From Hymenobacter caeli (GTDB lineage: Bacteria > Bacteroidota > Bacteroidia > Cytophagales > Hymenobacteraceae), in NCBI RefSeq assembly GCF_013294115.1, contig NZ_JABSNP010000031.1:1-38720 (forward strand): 38,720 nucleotides of DNA. The letters are read 5' to 3'. The notes below the pieces were generated by a model. The model worked only from the letters and a program-made list of their open reading frames with translations, searched no databases and was not told where the DNA came from. Made by a program: the position numbers and the translations under genes. This document shows, piece after piece, positions 8,870 through 18,186 of this stretch (positions are counted from its first letter, which is position 1; every line of letters begins with the position of its first letter).

Positions 8870-11217
8870 GGGCGCGAAGCAGGCAGGAGAATGGTAAAGG
8901 TGCTGCCCCGGCCGGGCTGGCTCTCGACCGTGAGCGTGCCGCCGTGGCCCTGCACAATGATGTCGTGGCTCAGCGAGAGGCCCAGCCCCGTGCCCTCGCC
9001 CGTGGGCTTGGTCGTGAAAAAGGGTTGGAAGACCTTGGCCTGCACCTCGGGCGGCATCCCCGTGCCGTTGTCCGACACCCGGATTTCTACCCTGTCGCCT
9101 ATCCGTTTGGTGGCCACGCGCACGGTGGGCGCGTAGGCGGCCTCGCCGGCCCGCTGGCGCTGTTGCACGGCGTAGAAGGCGTTGCCGAACAGGTTGAGCA
9201 GCACGCGCCCTAGGTCGCCGGCCACGGCCTCGACCAGCGGCAGGCCGGGCGCAAAGTCGGTGTGCAGCGCCGCGTTGAAGGTTTTGTCCTTAGCGCGTAG
9301 ACCTTGGTAGGCCAGACGCAGGTATTCGTCGGTTAGGGCGTTGAGGTTGGTGGGGGCTCGCTCGCCGGTGCTAGTGCGCGAGTGTTCCAGCATGCCGCGC
9401 ACAATACTGGCCGCCCGCTGCCCGTGCTGGCTAATTTTGGTCAGGTTCTGCCGCACATCGGTGGCTAGGGCGGTTACCTCTTCGCCGTCGCCGGCTGCTT
9501 GGGCTTCTTCCAGCTCCAGCATGAGTTCGGCGGATACCTCCGAGAAGTTGTTGACGAAGTTGAGCGGGTTCTGAATCTCGTGGGCGATGCCGGCCGTGAG
9601 CTCGCCCAGGCTGGCCATCTTTTCGGCCTGGATAAGCTGCGCCTGGGTGACTTGCAGCTTGGTCAGGGCCTGGGCGGTCTGGTCGCGCTGGGCCTGGATT
9701 TCGGCTTTCTGCTGACTGAGCAGGGTGTTGGCCCGCTGCTGGCGGCGGTTGCTACGCCAGAGCACGAAGCCCAGGCCGGCCAGCAGGGCCAACACTACCA
9801 GCACGCCGCCCAGCACGTAGCGCTGGCGGCGGGCGCGGGCGGCGTCCTGCTGTTGGCGGGCGCGGAAGGCCCCAATGCGTGCCCGCTGGGTTTCCTCAGC
9901 CCGCTCAAACTCGTACTGAGCCACGTGAAACGCCCCCTGTTGGGCCTCGAGCGAATCGGAGAGCGCCAGCGCGGCGCGGGCCTGGTTACTGGCCAGTGCC
10001 GCCTGCCCCTGCTGGGCGTAAAAATCGGCCATTCCGTGTAGGTAGGCCAACTGCTGGGGCATCATCTTGAACTCGCGGGCCTTGCGGTAGGCCGTGAGCC
10101 AGTAGGTTTCAGCCCGGGCCGGCTCGCCCCGGGCGGCGTAGTACCGCGCCCAGGCCGCGTCCAGTTCAAAAATGCCGTCCGGGGTAGTGAAAGGCAGCTT
10201 GAGCGAATCGGCCAACTGTTGCGCCCGTGCCAATAGCGGCTCAGCCTCGGCCGGGCGGCCCTGGTCCAGCCACAGCGCGCCGGTGAGCACCAGCCCATAG
10301 GCGCGGTTCAGCTGCAAAAAGAAGGCGCCGAGGTGGGTCGTGTCGGTGGGGTCGTGCGCCTGCGACAGGACCGCGTTGCGCAGGGCGGCGGGGTAATCGT
10401 GCAGTTGGCGGTAAGCTTCGGCCAAGCCGCGGTAGGTGTAGCCCATCCTGGCGCCGCCGCGCTGCCGCGGCAAGGCGGCGCTCAGGTCCAGGGACTGGCG
10501 CAGGTAGGCCAGGGCTTTGGCCGGATTGCCCCAATCGGCATAAAAGCGCCCCGCAACTTTCAAATCATTGGCCTGGAGATACCGGTTGTAGGTGCCATAC
10601 AGGTCGGCGGCGCGCAGGTAGCTGCTGATGGCTTGGTTGTAATCGCCCCGCTCCACGTAGTATCTCCCTAATCCGTGGTAGCAGATGGCCATGTTCTCCC
10701 GGGCTCCCCGCTTGCGGTAAAACGCCAGGCGGGACTGATAAAAGGCATATACTGAATCCGGGGGCTGGAGCTGGGCGATTAGCCGACCCAGCTCGCTTAT
10801 CAAATTCGGCACGGGCCGTCTCAGCCGGTCATACGCCACCAAGAGCGCCCGCAACGAGTCGAGCAATTGTGTCTGGGGCGCTTTGGCGAGCAACAGCTTT
10901 TGGCACGAAACATCCAGCCGGCGTGCGCGGGCATCGGGCTCCCGTAGCCGGAGGGCAAGCTGGGCTAACTCGGCTAAACAAGCGTTGTCATCCGCCTGCG
11001 AGTGGTACCCCCTCACATCCTCCAGGTGCCGGAGCGTGCGCAGGCGGGCCGTATCGGCGTGCTGAGTATCCAACACCCGGCGCAAGGAGTCGCCGTTGGC
11101 CTCCCAATAGCGATAGCTGGGCTGGGCGGCCAGCGGGCCGCTCAGCAGCAGCAGGAGCAGCGGCAGCAACCAACGCCGACCGTGGTGTGGCAACAGATTT
11201 TTTAAGAAATAGGGCAC
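8866..11217 (-). CDS. TPR sensor histidine kinase
   Basis: 783 residues. The start codon is GTG (plus-strand cac at 11215-11217), two bases after the stop of the upstream kinase; no ATG precedes the signal peptide (RWLLPLLLLLLSGPLAAQ). The TPR region runs from about 40 to 450 (YRYWEANGDSLRRVL; repeats such as ICYHGLGRYYVERGDYNQAI). One transmembrane helix near 467-487 (VLVVLALLAGLGFVLW) and a coiled coil (LLSQQKAEIQAQRDQTAQAL) precede the kinase core, with the histidine near 546. Residues QHADTARLRTL, LALLAGLGFVLWRSNRR and LMLELEEAQAAGDGEEV are shared with the kinase at 13539-15827, which makes the two sister copies. N, G1 and G2 boxes are complete. Confidence 0.92.
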   Translation of the reverse strand: MPYFLKNLLPHHGRRWLLPLLLLLLSGPLAAQPSYRYWEANGDSLRRVLDTQHADTARLRTLRHLEDVRGYHSQADDNACLAELAQLALRLREPDARARRLDVSCQKLLLAKAPQTQLLDSLRALLVAYDRLRRPVPNLISELGRLIAQLQPPDSVYAFYQSRLAFYRKRGARENMAICYHGLGRYYVERGDYNQAISSYLRAADLYGTYNRYLQANDLKVAGRFYADWGNPAKALAYLRQSLDLSAALPRQRGGARMGYTYRGLAEAYRQLHDYPAALRNAVLSQAHDPTDTTHLGAFFLQLNRAYGLVLTGALWLDQGRPAEAEPLLARAQQLADSLKLPFTTPDGIFELDAAWARYYAARGEPARAETYWLTAYRKAREFKMMPQQLAYLHGMADFYAQQGQAALASNQARAALALSDSLEAQQGAFHVAQYEFERAEETQRARIGAFRARQQQDAARARRQRYVLGGVLVVLALLAGLGFVLWRSNRRQQRANTLLSQQKAEIQAQRDQTAQALTKLQVTQAQLIQAEKMASLGELTAGIAHEIQNPLNFVNNFSEVSAELMLELEEAQAAGDGEEVTALATDVRQNLTKISQHGQRAASIVRGMLEHSRTSTGERAPTNLNALTDEYLRLAYQGLRAKDKTFNAALHTDFAPGLPLVEAVAGDLGRVLLNLFGNAFYAVQQRQRAGEAAYAPTVRVATKRIGDRVEIRVSDNGTGMPPEVQAKVFQPFFTTKPTGEGTGLGLSLSHDIIVQGHGGTLTVESQPGRGSTFTILLPASRP

Positions 11218-11219
11218 GA

Positions 11220-13535
11220 TTACGCGGGCAAGGTGATGGTGAATGTGGTGCCCTGGCCGGGCTGGCTTTCCGCGCTCAGCGTGCCGCCGTGGCCCTGGGC
11301 AATGATGTCGTGCGCGAGCGAGAGGCCCAGGCCCGTGCCCTCGCCCGTGGGCTTGGTGGTGAAGAAAGGTTGGAAGATTTTGGCTCGGACGCTCTCGGGT
11401 ATGCCCGTGCCGTTGTCCGACACCCGGATGTGCACCTGCTTTCCCACTTGCTCGGTTTGCACGCTGAGCGTAGGCATGTAGCCCGGCTCACCCGCTAGCT
11501 GGCGCTGTTGCACGGCGTAGAAGGCGTTGTTGAACAGGTTGAGCAGCACCCGGCCCAGGTCGGCCCCTACCCCCTCCACTTGGGGCAAGGCGGGGGCGAA
11601 GTCGGTTTTCAGCTCCGCGTTGAAGGTTTTGTCCTTGGCCCGCAGGCCGTGGTAAGCTAGACGCAGGTACTCGTCACATAGGGCATTCACATCAGTAGCC
11701 TGGCGCTCGCCGGTGCTGGCGCGGCTGTGTTCGAGCATGCCGCGCACGATGCCACTGGCCCGCTGCCCATGCTCCGTGATTTTTGCCATGTTCTGGCGCA
11801 GGTCGCCCACCAGCTCGGCTTCGAGCTCCGTATCCGGGGTGGGGCGCGCTTGCTCGTCGGCCAGTTCGGCCAGCAGTTCCGAGCTTACCTCCGAGAAGTT
11901 GTTGACGAAGTTGAGCGGGTTTTGAATTTCGTGGGCAATGCCGGCGGTGAGCTCGCCTAAGCTGGCCATCTTCTCTTTCTGAATGAGCTGGGCCTGGGTG
12001 GTGCGCAACTCGGTTAGGGCTTGAGTAGTCTGGTCGCGCTGGGTTTGAATTTCGGCTTTCTGCTGGCTGAGCAAGGCGTTGGCCCGCTGCTGGCGGCGGT
12101 TGCTGCGCCACAGCAAAAACGAGAACCCGCCAATCAGGGCCAGCACCGTGAGCACGGCCCCGAGCACCCAGCGCTGGCGCCGGGCGCGGGCCACGTCCTG
12201 CTGCTGGGCTTGCCGCAGGCCGGCGATGCGCGCCGTTTGGGCACGGTCGGCTTGCTCGATTTCGTAGCGGGCCACGTGTAAGGCCCCTTCGCGCGCCTCG
12301 AGCGAGTCGGCCAGCGCTAAGGCAGCTACCGCGTAGCGGGCGGCCGGCGCGGGCTGGCCTTGCTGCTGGTAAAAGCGGGTGAGCGCGCGCAAGTAGGCCA
12401 GGCGCAGTGGGATGCTGTGGGCCTCGCGGGCCTGGCGGTAGGCCGCCAGCCAATGCGCTTCGGCGCCGGCCGCGTCGCCCCGGGCCGCGTCATAGGCCGC
12501 CCAAGTCGCATTCAATTTCAGGGTACCTGCCCCCGTATTTAAGGGGAGATGGAGCGAATCGGCCAGGTGCTGGGCGGCTTGCAGAAACGGCTGGGCCAGG
12601 GCTGGGTGGCCCTGCGCCACCAGCACTGCACTGCGGAGCGTAAAAACCAGGGCTTTTTTGAGAGCCAAGGACAAGTACGGGTGCTTCGGGAGCACCAGGG
12701 CCTGGTCGAGCGTGCGCAGCGCGGCCGGGTACTCGTGCCGCTGCACGTACACCTCGGCCATGATATCGTAGGCGTAGAAGCAGTCGTCGTGGCGGCGCTG
12801 CAGCCCGGCCACGGCCTGCTGCAGGTAGTGCAGGGCCTTGGCCGTGTTGCCCCACCTGGCGTAGCGCGAGCCAATCGTGGCCAATTGGTTGTTGTAGGTA
12901 TTGCCGTCGAAAAAGCGGTAGCATTGCAGGGCCTGCAGGTTATAGCTCAGGGCCTGGTTATAGTCGCCCTGCGCCCCGCAGTAGCCAGCTAAGGCCAGGT
13001 AGCAAGGGGCCATGCTTTCGGTGGCCCCGCGCTGCTGGTAATACACCAGCCTGGCCTGGTAGTAGCGGCGCATGGCTTCTGGCTGCCGCAGTTCGCTGAA
13101 GAGGCTGCCCATGGCGTACAGCAGGCCGTAAGCCAGCCGACCCTGCCGGTCGAACGCCACCACGGCGGCTTGCAGGGTATCAAGGGCATGCGACAGGTCG
13201 TGGGCATTGTAGAGCTGTTTTCCACTCGCCATCAAGCGGTAAGCCCGCCGCTCGGGGCGGTGTAGCCGGGTACTGAGGTCGGCCGTTTCCATAATCTCCT
13301 CCACCTTTAGGTCTGTTTCGTTCCCTACTATAATTGACACATCGGCCAGGTGCATGAGCGTGCGCAGCCGGGCCGTGTCGGCGCGCTGGGTAGCCAGCAC
13401 CTGCCGCAAGGAATCAGGCCGGGCCTCCCAATAGCGGTGGCGCGAGGCCGACGGGGTTTGCGCCGCTAGTGGCCCGTGGCTCAGCCCCAACAGCACGAGC
13501 CAAGCCGCCACGCGGTAAAATGAAGCAGGAAGCAT
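11220..13535 (-). CDS. TPR sensor histidine kinase
   Basis: 771 residues. The signal peptide (MLPASFYRVAAWLVLLGLSH...LAAQ) is followed by a TPR region (RYWEARPDSLRQVLATQ; CYLALAGYCGAQGDYNQALSY), a transmembrane helix near 456-477 (VLGAVLTVLALIGGFSFLLW), a coiled coil and the kinase core (histidine near 535). The helix and flanks are the same as in the kinase at 15847-18183, and both carry a two-residue insertion after the H-box (EQARPT). The coiled coil (LLSQQKAEIQTQRDQTTQAL), however, matches the kinases at 8866 and 13539, the QKEKM motif matches the jelly-roll kinases, and the C-terminus TTFTITLPA matches the kinase at 6689. The G1 box reads NGTGIPESV rather than NGTGMxxxV. It is therefore the clearest mosaic in the array. 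It stops three bases or fewer from both neighbours. Confidence 0.92.
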   Translation of the reverse strand: MLPASFYRVAAWLVLLGLSHGPLAAQTPSASRHRYWEARPDSLRQVLATQRADTARLRTLMHLADVSIIVGNETDLKVEEIMETADLSTRLHRPERRAYRLMASGKQLYNAHDLSHALDTLQAAVVAFDRQGRLAYGLLYAMGSLFSELRQPEAMRRYYQARLVYYQQRGATESMAPCYLALAGYCGAQGDYNQALSYNLQALQCYRFFDGNTYNNQLATIGSRYARWGNTAKALHYLQQAVAGLQRRHDDCFYAYDIMAEVYVQRHEYPAALRTLDQALVLPKHPYLSLALKKALVFTLRSAVLVAQGHPALAQPFLQAAQHLADSLHLPLNTGAGTLKLNATWAAYDAARGDAAGAEAHWLAAYRQAREAHSIPLRLAYLRALTRFYQQQGQPAPAARYAVAALALADSLEAREGALHVARYEIEQADRAQTARIAGLRQAQQQDVARARRQRWVLGAVLTVLALIGGFSFLLWRSNRRQQRANALLSQQKAEIQTQRDQTTQALTELRTTQAQLIQKEKMASLGELTAGIAHEIQNPLNFVNNFSEVSSELLAELADEQARPTPDTELEAELVGDLRQNMAKITEHGQRASGIVRGMLEHSRASTGERQATDVNALCDEYLRLAYHGLRAKDKTFNAELKTDFAPALPQVEGVGADLGRVLLNLFNNAFYAVQQRQLAGEPGYMPTLSVQTEQVGKQVHIRVSDNGTGIPESVRAKIFQPFFTTKPTGEGTGLGLSLAHDIIAQGHGGTLSAESQPGQGTTFTITLPA

Positions 13536-13538
13536 AGG

Positions 13539-15827
13539 TTAGCCGGGTAAGGAGATAGTGAAAGTTGTACCAAGGCCTTCCTGGCTTGCGACGCGCAGCG
13601 TGCCGCCGTGGCCTTGGGCGATGATGTCGTGGGCGAGCGACAGCCCGAGCCCAGTACCTTCCCCAGTAGGCTTGGTGGTGAAGAAAGGCTGGAAGATTTT
13701 CTGCTGCACCGCCGCGCTCATACCCGTGCCATTGTCGTTCACGCGGAGTTCTACTTGCTGGCCCACCTGCTTGGTTGACACACTGACCGTAGGCACATAG
13801 CCCGGCTCGCCGGTTTGCTGGTGCTGCTGCACGGCGTAGAAGGCGTTATTGAACAGGTTCAGCAGCACCCGGCCCAGGTCGGCCCCTACCCCCTCCACCA
13901 GCGGCAAGCCGGGGGCAAAGTCCGTTTTTAAGTCGGCGTTGAAGGTTTTGTCCTTGGCGCGCAGGCCCTGGTAAGCCAGGCGCAGGTACTCGTCGGCCAA
14001 GGCATTTATATTCAATGGGGCGCGCGCGCCGGAGCTGGCGCGGCTGTGCTCCAACATGCCTTTGACAATGCCGGCCGCCCGCTGCCCGTGCTCCGTGATT
14101 TTAGTCAGGTTCTGGCGCACGTCGGTCGCTAAAGCAGTTACTTCTTCCCCGTCGCCGGCTGCTTGGGCTTCCTCTAGCTCCAGCATGAGCTCGGCACTGA
14201 CCTCCGAGAAGTTGTTGACGAAGTTCAAGGGGTTTTGAATCTCGTGGGCGATGCCGGCCGTGAGCTCGCCTAGACTCGCCATCTTCTCGGCTTGGATGAG
14301 CTGCGCCTGGGTGGTGCGCAGTTTGGTGAGCGCCTGCGTGGTCTGGTCGCGCTGGGCCTGGATTTCGGCTTTCTGCTGGCTGAGCAGGGTATTAGCCCGC
14401 TGCTGGCGGCGGTTGCTGCGCCAGAGCACGAAGCCCAGGCCCGCCAGCAGGGCCAGCCCCGCCAGCGTAGAGAACAGCAGCAGGCGCTGGCGCCGGGCCC
14501 GGGCGGCCTCCTGCACCTGGGCCAAGCGCAGGCCCTGGAGGCGCGCTTGCTGGGTGCGGTCGGCCTGCTCGATTTCGTACTGGGCTACGTGCAAGGCCCC
14601 TTGCGCGGCGCTGAGCGTATCGGCGAGTCCCTGCGCGGCTAAGGCATAGGCCGCGGCTGGGCCAGGCTGTCGGCGGCTATCGTAAAAACGCGCCAGCTCG
14701 CGCAGGTAGGCCAGGCGCAAGGGCGTCGAATGGCTCAGCTGGGCCTGGCGATACGCCGTGCGCCAAGCCACCTCGGCCTGGGCCGGCTGGCCCTGCACTT
14801 CGTCGTACTGGGCCCAGGTGGCCGCCAGCTCCAGGTTGCCGTAGGCAGAGGTTAGCGGCAGGTGCAGCGAGTCGGCCAGGTGCTGCGCCCCTTGCAGCAA
14901 TGGCCCCACTTCGGCGCCGCGGTGCAGGCCTAGCAGCAGCTGGCTTTTCAGCACCAGCCCGTAGGCTTTGTTAACCGGCACCTGGGCGGCGTCCGGCGCC
15001 GGCGTGGTCAAGGACTGGTCAATGGCGTGCAGGGCCGCCGGGTAGTGGTGCAGGCGCAGGTGTACCACGGCCAGCGTGCGGTAGGTGAAGGCGAGCGGAA
15101 GCGAGCGGGCAGGGACAGCCAGCGCCCGCTGGAGGTAGTGCTGAGCCTTGGCGTAGTTGCCCCACTCCAGGTAGGCGCCGCCCACCACGACCAGCGCATT
15201 CTTGTAATAGGCCCGGTAGAAAGGGCGGTACAACTCCGCCCCTTGCAGGTAGTCCCCGATGGCTTGGTTGTAGTCGCCTCGGGACACGCAGTAGCTGCCG
15301 AGCGCGTGGTAGCAGGGGGCCATGTTTTCGAGGTCTCCACGTTGGCGGTACTCGGCCAACTTGGTCTGGTAATACGTGCGCTTGGCTTCCTGCTGATTCA
15401 ATCCATTGTAGGCCAGGCGAACAACGGTCAGCAGCCGGAGTGCGGGCCGGCCCAGGCGGTCAAAGCCCGTCACGGCGGCTTGCAGGCTGTCGAGGGCCGG
15501 GGCATACGCCTTGGCCTGCAACAGGCGCTCGCCCGCCAACCAGCGGCGGCACGCCTCCCGCTCGGGCCGGTGCAGCCGGGTCGCGAGGGCCGTCGCTTCC
15601 GGCAGGCTTCGCTGCAACTCCCCCGTGGTAATGACCAAGTCCGCCAGGTGCAGCAGCGTGCGCAAGCGGGCCGTGTCGGCGTGCTGGCTGGCCAGCACCC
15701 GGCGCAAGGAATCGGGGTCGGTGGCCCAGTAGCGGTGGCCGAATGAGAAATGGGCCGGCGTTTGGGCGGCCAGCGGCCCGGCTAGCAGTAGCAGCACGAA
15801 CAGCCAGGATTTCAGCAAGGAGGGCAT
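13539..15827 (-). CDS. TPR sensor histidine kinase
   Basis: The frame is open to 15929, but the ATG at 15825-15827 is chosen because it immediately precedes the signal peptide (MPSLLKSWLFVLLLLAGPLAAQ) and removes an overlap with the upstream kinase; this gives 762 residues. The TPR region (HRYWATDPDSLRRVLASQ; CYHALGSYCVSRGDYNQAIGDYL) leads to a transmembrane helix near 449-470 (TLAGLALLAGLGFVLW), a coiled coil and the kinase core with the histidine near 528 and intact ATP-binding boxes (G1 VNDNGTGM). Its closest relative in the array is the kinase at 8866-11217. The core shows VEGVGADLGRVLLNLFNNAF, the N-box variant shared with the kinases at 11220 and 15847. It starts 19 bases after the upstream stop. 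Confidence 0.9.
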   Translation of the reverse strand: MPSLLKSWLFVLLLLAGPLAAQTPAHFSFGHRYWATDPDSLRRVLASQHADTARLRTLLHLADLVITTGELQRSLPEATALATRLHRPEREACRRWLAGERLLQAKAYAPALDSLQAAVTGFDRLGRPALRLLTVVRLAYNGLNQQEAKRTYYQTKLAEYRQRGDLENMAPCYHALGSYCVSRGDYNQAIGDYLQGAELYRPFYRAYYKNALVVVGGAYLEWGNYAKAQHYLQRALAVPARSLPLAFTYRTLAVVHLRLHHYPAALHAIDQSLTTPAPDAAQVPVNKAYGLVLKSQLLLGLHRGAEVGPLLQGAQHLADSLHLPLTSAYGNLELAATWAQYDEVQGQPAQAEVAWRTAYRQAQLSHSTPLRLAYLRELARFYDSRRQPGPAAAYALAAQGLADTLSAAQGALHVAQYEIEQADRTQQARLQGLRLAQVQEAARARRQRLLLFSTLAGLALLAGLGFVLWRSNRRQQRANTLLSQQKAEIQAQRDQTTQALTKLRTTQAQLIQAEKMASLGELTAGIAHEIQNPLNFVNNFSEVSAELMLELEEAQAAGDGEEVTALATDVRQNLTKITEHGQRAAGIVKGMLEHSRASSGARAPLNINALADEYLRLAYQGLRAKDKTFNADLKTDFAPGLPLVEGVGADLGRVLLNLFNNAFYAVQQHQQTGEPGYVPTVSVSTKQVGQQVELRVNDNGTGMSAAVQQKIFQPFFTTKPTGEGTGLGLSLAHDIIAQGHGGTLRVASQEGLGTTFTISLPG

Positions 15828-15846
15828 ACGGCGGAGCAGGGTCGCG

Positions 15847-18183
15847 TTAAAGGGGTAGGGAAATAACGAATTCGGTGCCCTGGCCTTCTTGGCTCTCGAC
15901 GGAGAGCGTACCGCCGTGGCCCTGGGCAATGATGTCGTGCGCGAGCGAGAGGCCCAGGCCCGTGCCCTCGCCCGTGGGCTTGGTAGTGAAAAAGGGTTGG
16001 AAAATTTTGGCCTGCACCTCAGGGCTCATGCCCGTGCCGTTGTCTGAAACGCGGATTTCTACCCCCTTTCCTACCCCCCTCGTGGCCACGCGCACGGTGG
16101 GCACGTAGCCCGCCTCACCCAGGCGCTGGCGCTGCTGCACGGCGTAGAAAGCGTTGTTGAACAGGTTCAGGAGCACCCGGCCCAGGTCGGCCCCTACCCC
16201 CTCCACCAGCGGCAAGTCGGGGGCAAAGTCGGTTTGCAAGGCCGCATTGAAGGTTTTATCCTTGGCCCGCAGGCCTTGGTAAGCCAGGCGCAGGTATTCG
16301 TCGGCCAGCGCATTCATATCGGTGGGTGCTCGCTCGCCGCTGCTCTGGCGCGAGTGCTCCAGCATGCCGCGCACAATGCTGGCGGCGCGCTGGCCGTGCT
16401 CGGTAATTTTGACCAGGTTCTGTTTGAGGTCGCCCAGCAGCTCGGTTTCCAGAGCCGGGTCGCGGGTCGGGCGCGCCTGTTCTTCTTCCAGCTCCTCCAC
16501 CAACTCGGCGCTGACTTCGGAGAAGTTATTCACAAAGTTGAGCGGGTTCTGAATCTCGTGGGCGATACCGGCCGTGAGTTCGCCTAGGCTGGCCATCTTC
16601 TCGGCTTGGATGAGCTGGGCTTGGGTGGCGCGCAGCTTCGTCAGGCTGGTATCGAGCTGGTCGCGCTGGGTTTGCAGCTCACTTTTCTGGGCCGTAACCG
16701 CTTCGTTGAGGCGATTGAGGGCCGCGTTGGCGCGCTGCTTTTGGCGGTTGCTGCGCCACAGCAAAAACGAGAACCCGCCGATAAGGGCGAGCACCGTGAG
16801 CACGGCCCCGAGCACCCAGCGCTGGCGTCGGGCCCGGGCCACGTCCAACGCCTGGGCTTGCCGTAAGCTGGCGATGCGCAGGGTCTGGGCGCGGTCGGCC
16901 TGCTCGATTTCGTAGCGGGCCACGTGCAAAGCCCCTTCCCGCGTGTCGAGCGAATCGGCCAGCGCTAAGGCAGCTACCGCGTAGCGGGCGGCCGGCACCG
17001 GCTGGCCGTGCTGCTGGTAGAAGCGGGTGAGCGCGCGCAGGTAGCGCAGGCGCAACGGCGTGACGTGGCCTTGCCCGGCCTTGTGGTAAGCCGCCAGCCA
17101 GTACGTTTCGGCCCGGCCCGCTTCGCCCCGCGCCGCATAGTACCGCGCCCAAGTGGCATCCAATTCCAGGTTGCCAGCCGCCCCTGACAGCGGCAGGGAA
17201 AGGGAGTCGGCCAGGTGCTGGGCTACCTGCAGCAGCGGGCGTACCGGTGCCGGGTGGCCCTGCGCCAACAGCACCGCCCCGCGGAGGGCGAAGACGTAAG
17301 CTTGCTTGAACGCCACAGCGTACGCCTCGTGTTTCGGGCGAACGAGGGCCTGGTCGAGGGCGCGCAACGCCGCCGGGTAGTCGTGCCGCTGCACGTACAC
17401 CTCGGCCAGGATTTTATAGGCAAAGAAGGCGTCGCCGCGCTGGCGGCGCAGCCCGGCCACGGCCTGCTGGAGGTAGTGCAGGGCCTTAGCCGTGTTGCCC
17501 CACTCGGCGTAGTCGGTGCCCAGCGGCACAAGGTGTCGGTAGGCATACGTACGATTAAAGGCGCTCAGGAGCGCCACGTCCTGCAAGTAGTGGCCCAGGG
17601 ATTGGTTGTAGTCGCCCTGGTACCGGTAGTAGCCGCCCAGCCCTTGGTGGCAGGCGGCCATGTTTTCTGTGGCCCCGCGCTGCTGATAGTACGCCAGCTT
17701 TTCCTGGTAATAACGGCCCCGCGCTGCCTGCTGCTTCAACGCGTTGAAGAGCAACCGCATGGAAGACAGCAGCATGGGAATGGGCCGACCCAGCCGGTCG
17801 AAAGCGGCTACGGCAGCCTCCAGCGTATCAAGCGCGGGGGCGAAATCTTTTGCCTGGTAAAGCCGGTTTCCATGCGCCAGCAGGCGGTAAGCGCGCTGCT
17901 CGGGACGATGCAGCCGGGCACTGAGCACGGCCGCTTCCGCCACCTCCTCCGCATTGGAGCTAATCTCATCCAGGGGCAATACATCGGCCAGGTGCATGAG
18001 CGTGCGCAGACGGGCCGTATCGGCCCGCTGCCCGCGGAGCACTTGCCGCAGGGAATCGGGGTCAGCTTCCCAGTAGCGGTAGCGGGCCGCCGCCGCGTGT
18101 TGCGCGGCTACTGGCCCGCTACCCAGCACCAGAAACGCGACTACGAGCCAAGCCGCCACGCGGCAAAAGGAAGAAGCAAACAT
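15847..18183 (-). CDS. TPR sensor histidine kinase
   Basis: 778 residues. The signal peptide (MFASSFCRVAAWLVVAFLVLG) resembles that of the kinase at 11220-13535. The TPR region (RYRYWEADPDSLRQVLRGQ; CHQGLGGYYRYQGDYNQSLGHYL) precedes a transmembrane helix near 456-476 that matches the same gene. The coiled coil is seven residues longer than in the sister copies and carries TAQKSELQTQRDQLDTSL, as in the kinase at 2196-4499. Histidine near 542. The C-terminal segments HSRQSSGER, DFAPDLP, SPEVQAKIF and TEFVISLPL also match the 2196 copy, whereas EQARPT and VEGVGADLGRVL match the 11220 copy. The sensor half and kinase half thus have different nearest relatives. Three bases separate its start from the upstream stop. 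Confidence 0.92.
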   Translation of the reverse strand: MFASSFCRVAAWLVVAFLVLGSGPVAAQHAAAARYRYWEADPDSLRQVLRGQRADTARLRTLMHLADVLPLDEISSNAEEVAEAAVLSARLHRPEQRAYRLLAHGNRLYQAKDFAPALDTLEAAVAAFDRLGRPIPMLLSSMRLLFNALKQQAARGRYYQEKLAYYQQRGATENMAACHQGLGGYYRYQGDYNQSLGHYLQDVALLSAFNRTYAYRHLVPLGTDYAEWGNTAKALHYLQQAVAGLRRQRGDAFFAYKILAEVYVQRHDYPAALRALDQALVRPKHEAYAVAFKQAYVFALRGAVLLAQGHPAPVRPLLQVAQHLADSLSLPLSGAAGNLELDATWARYYAARGEAGRAETYWLAAYHKAGQGHVTPLRLRYLRALTRFYQQHGQPVPAARYAVAALALADSLDTREGALHVARYEIEQADRAQTLRIASLRQAQALDVARARRQRWVLGAVLTVLALIGGFSFLLWRSNRQKQRANAALNRLNEAVTAQKSELQTQRDQLDTSLTKLRATQAQLIQAEKMASLGELTAGIAHEIQNPLNFVNNFSEVSAELVEELEEEQARPTRDPALETELLGDLKQNLVKITEHGQRAASIVRGMLEHSRQSSGERAPTDMNALADEYLRLAYQGLRAKDKTFNAALQTDFAPDLPLVEGVGADLGRVLLNLFNNAFYAVQQRQRLGEAGYVPTVRVATRGVGKGVEIRVSDNGTGMSPEVQAKIFQPFFTTKPTGEGTGLGLSLAHDIIAQGHGGTLSVESQEGQGTEFVISLPL

Positions 18184-18186
18184 AGG

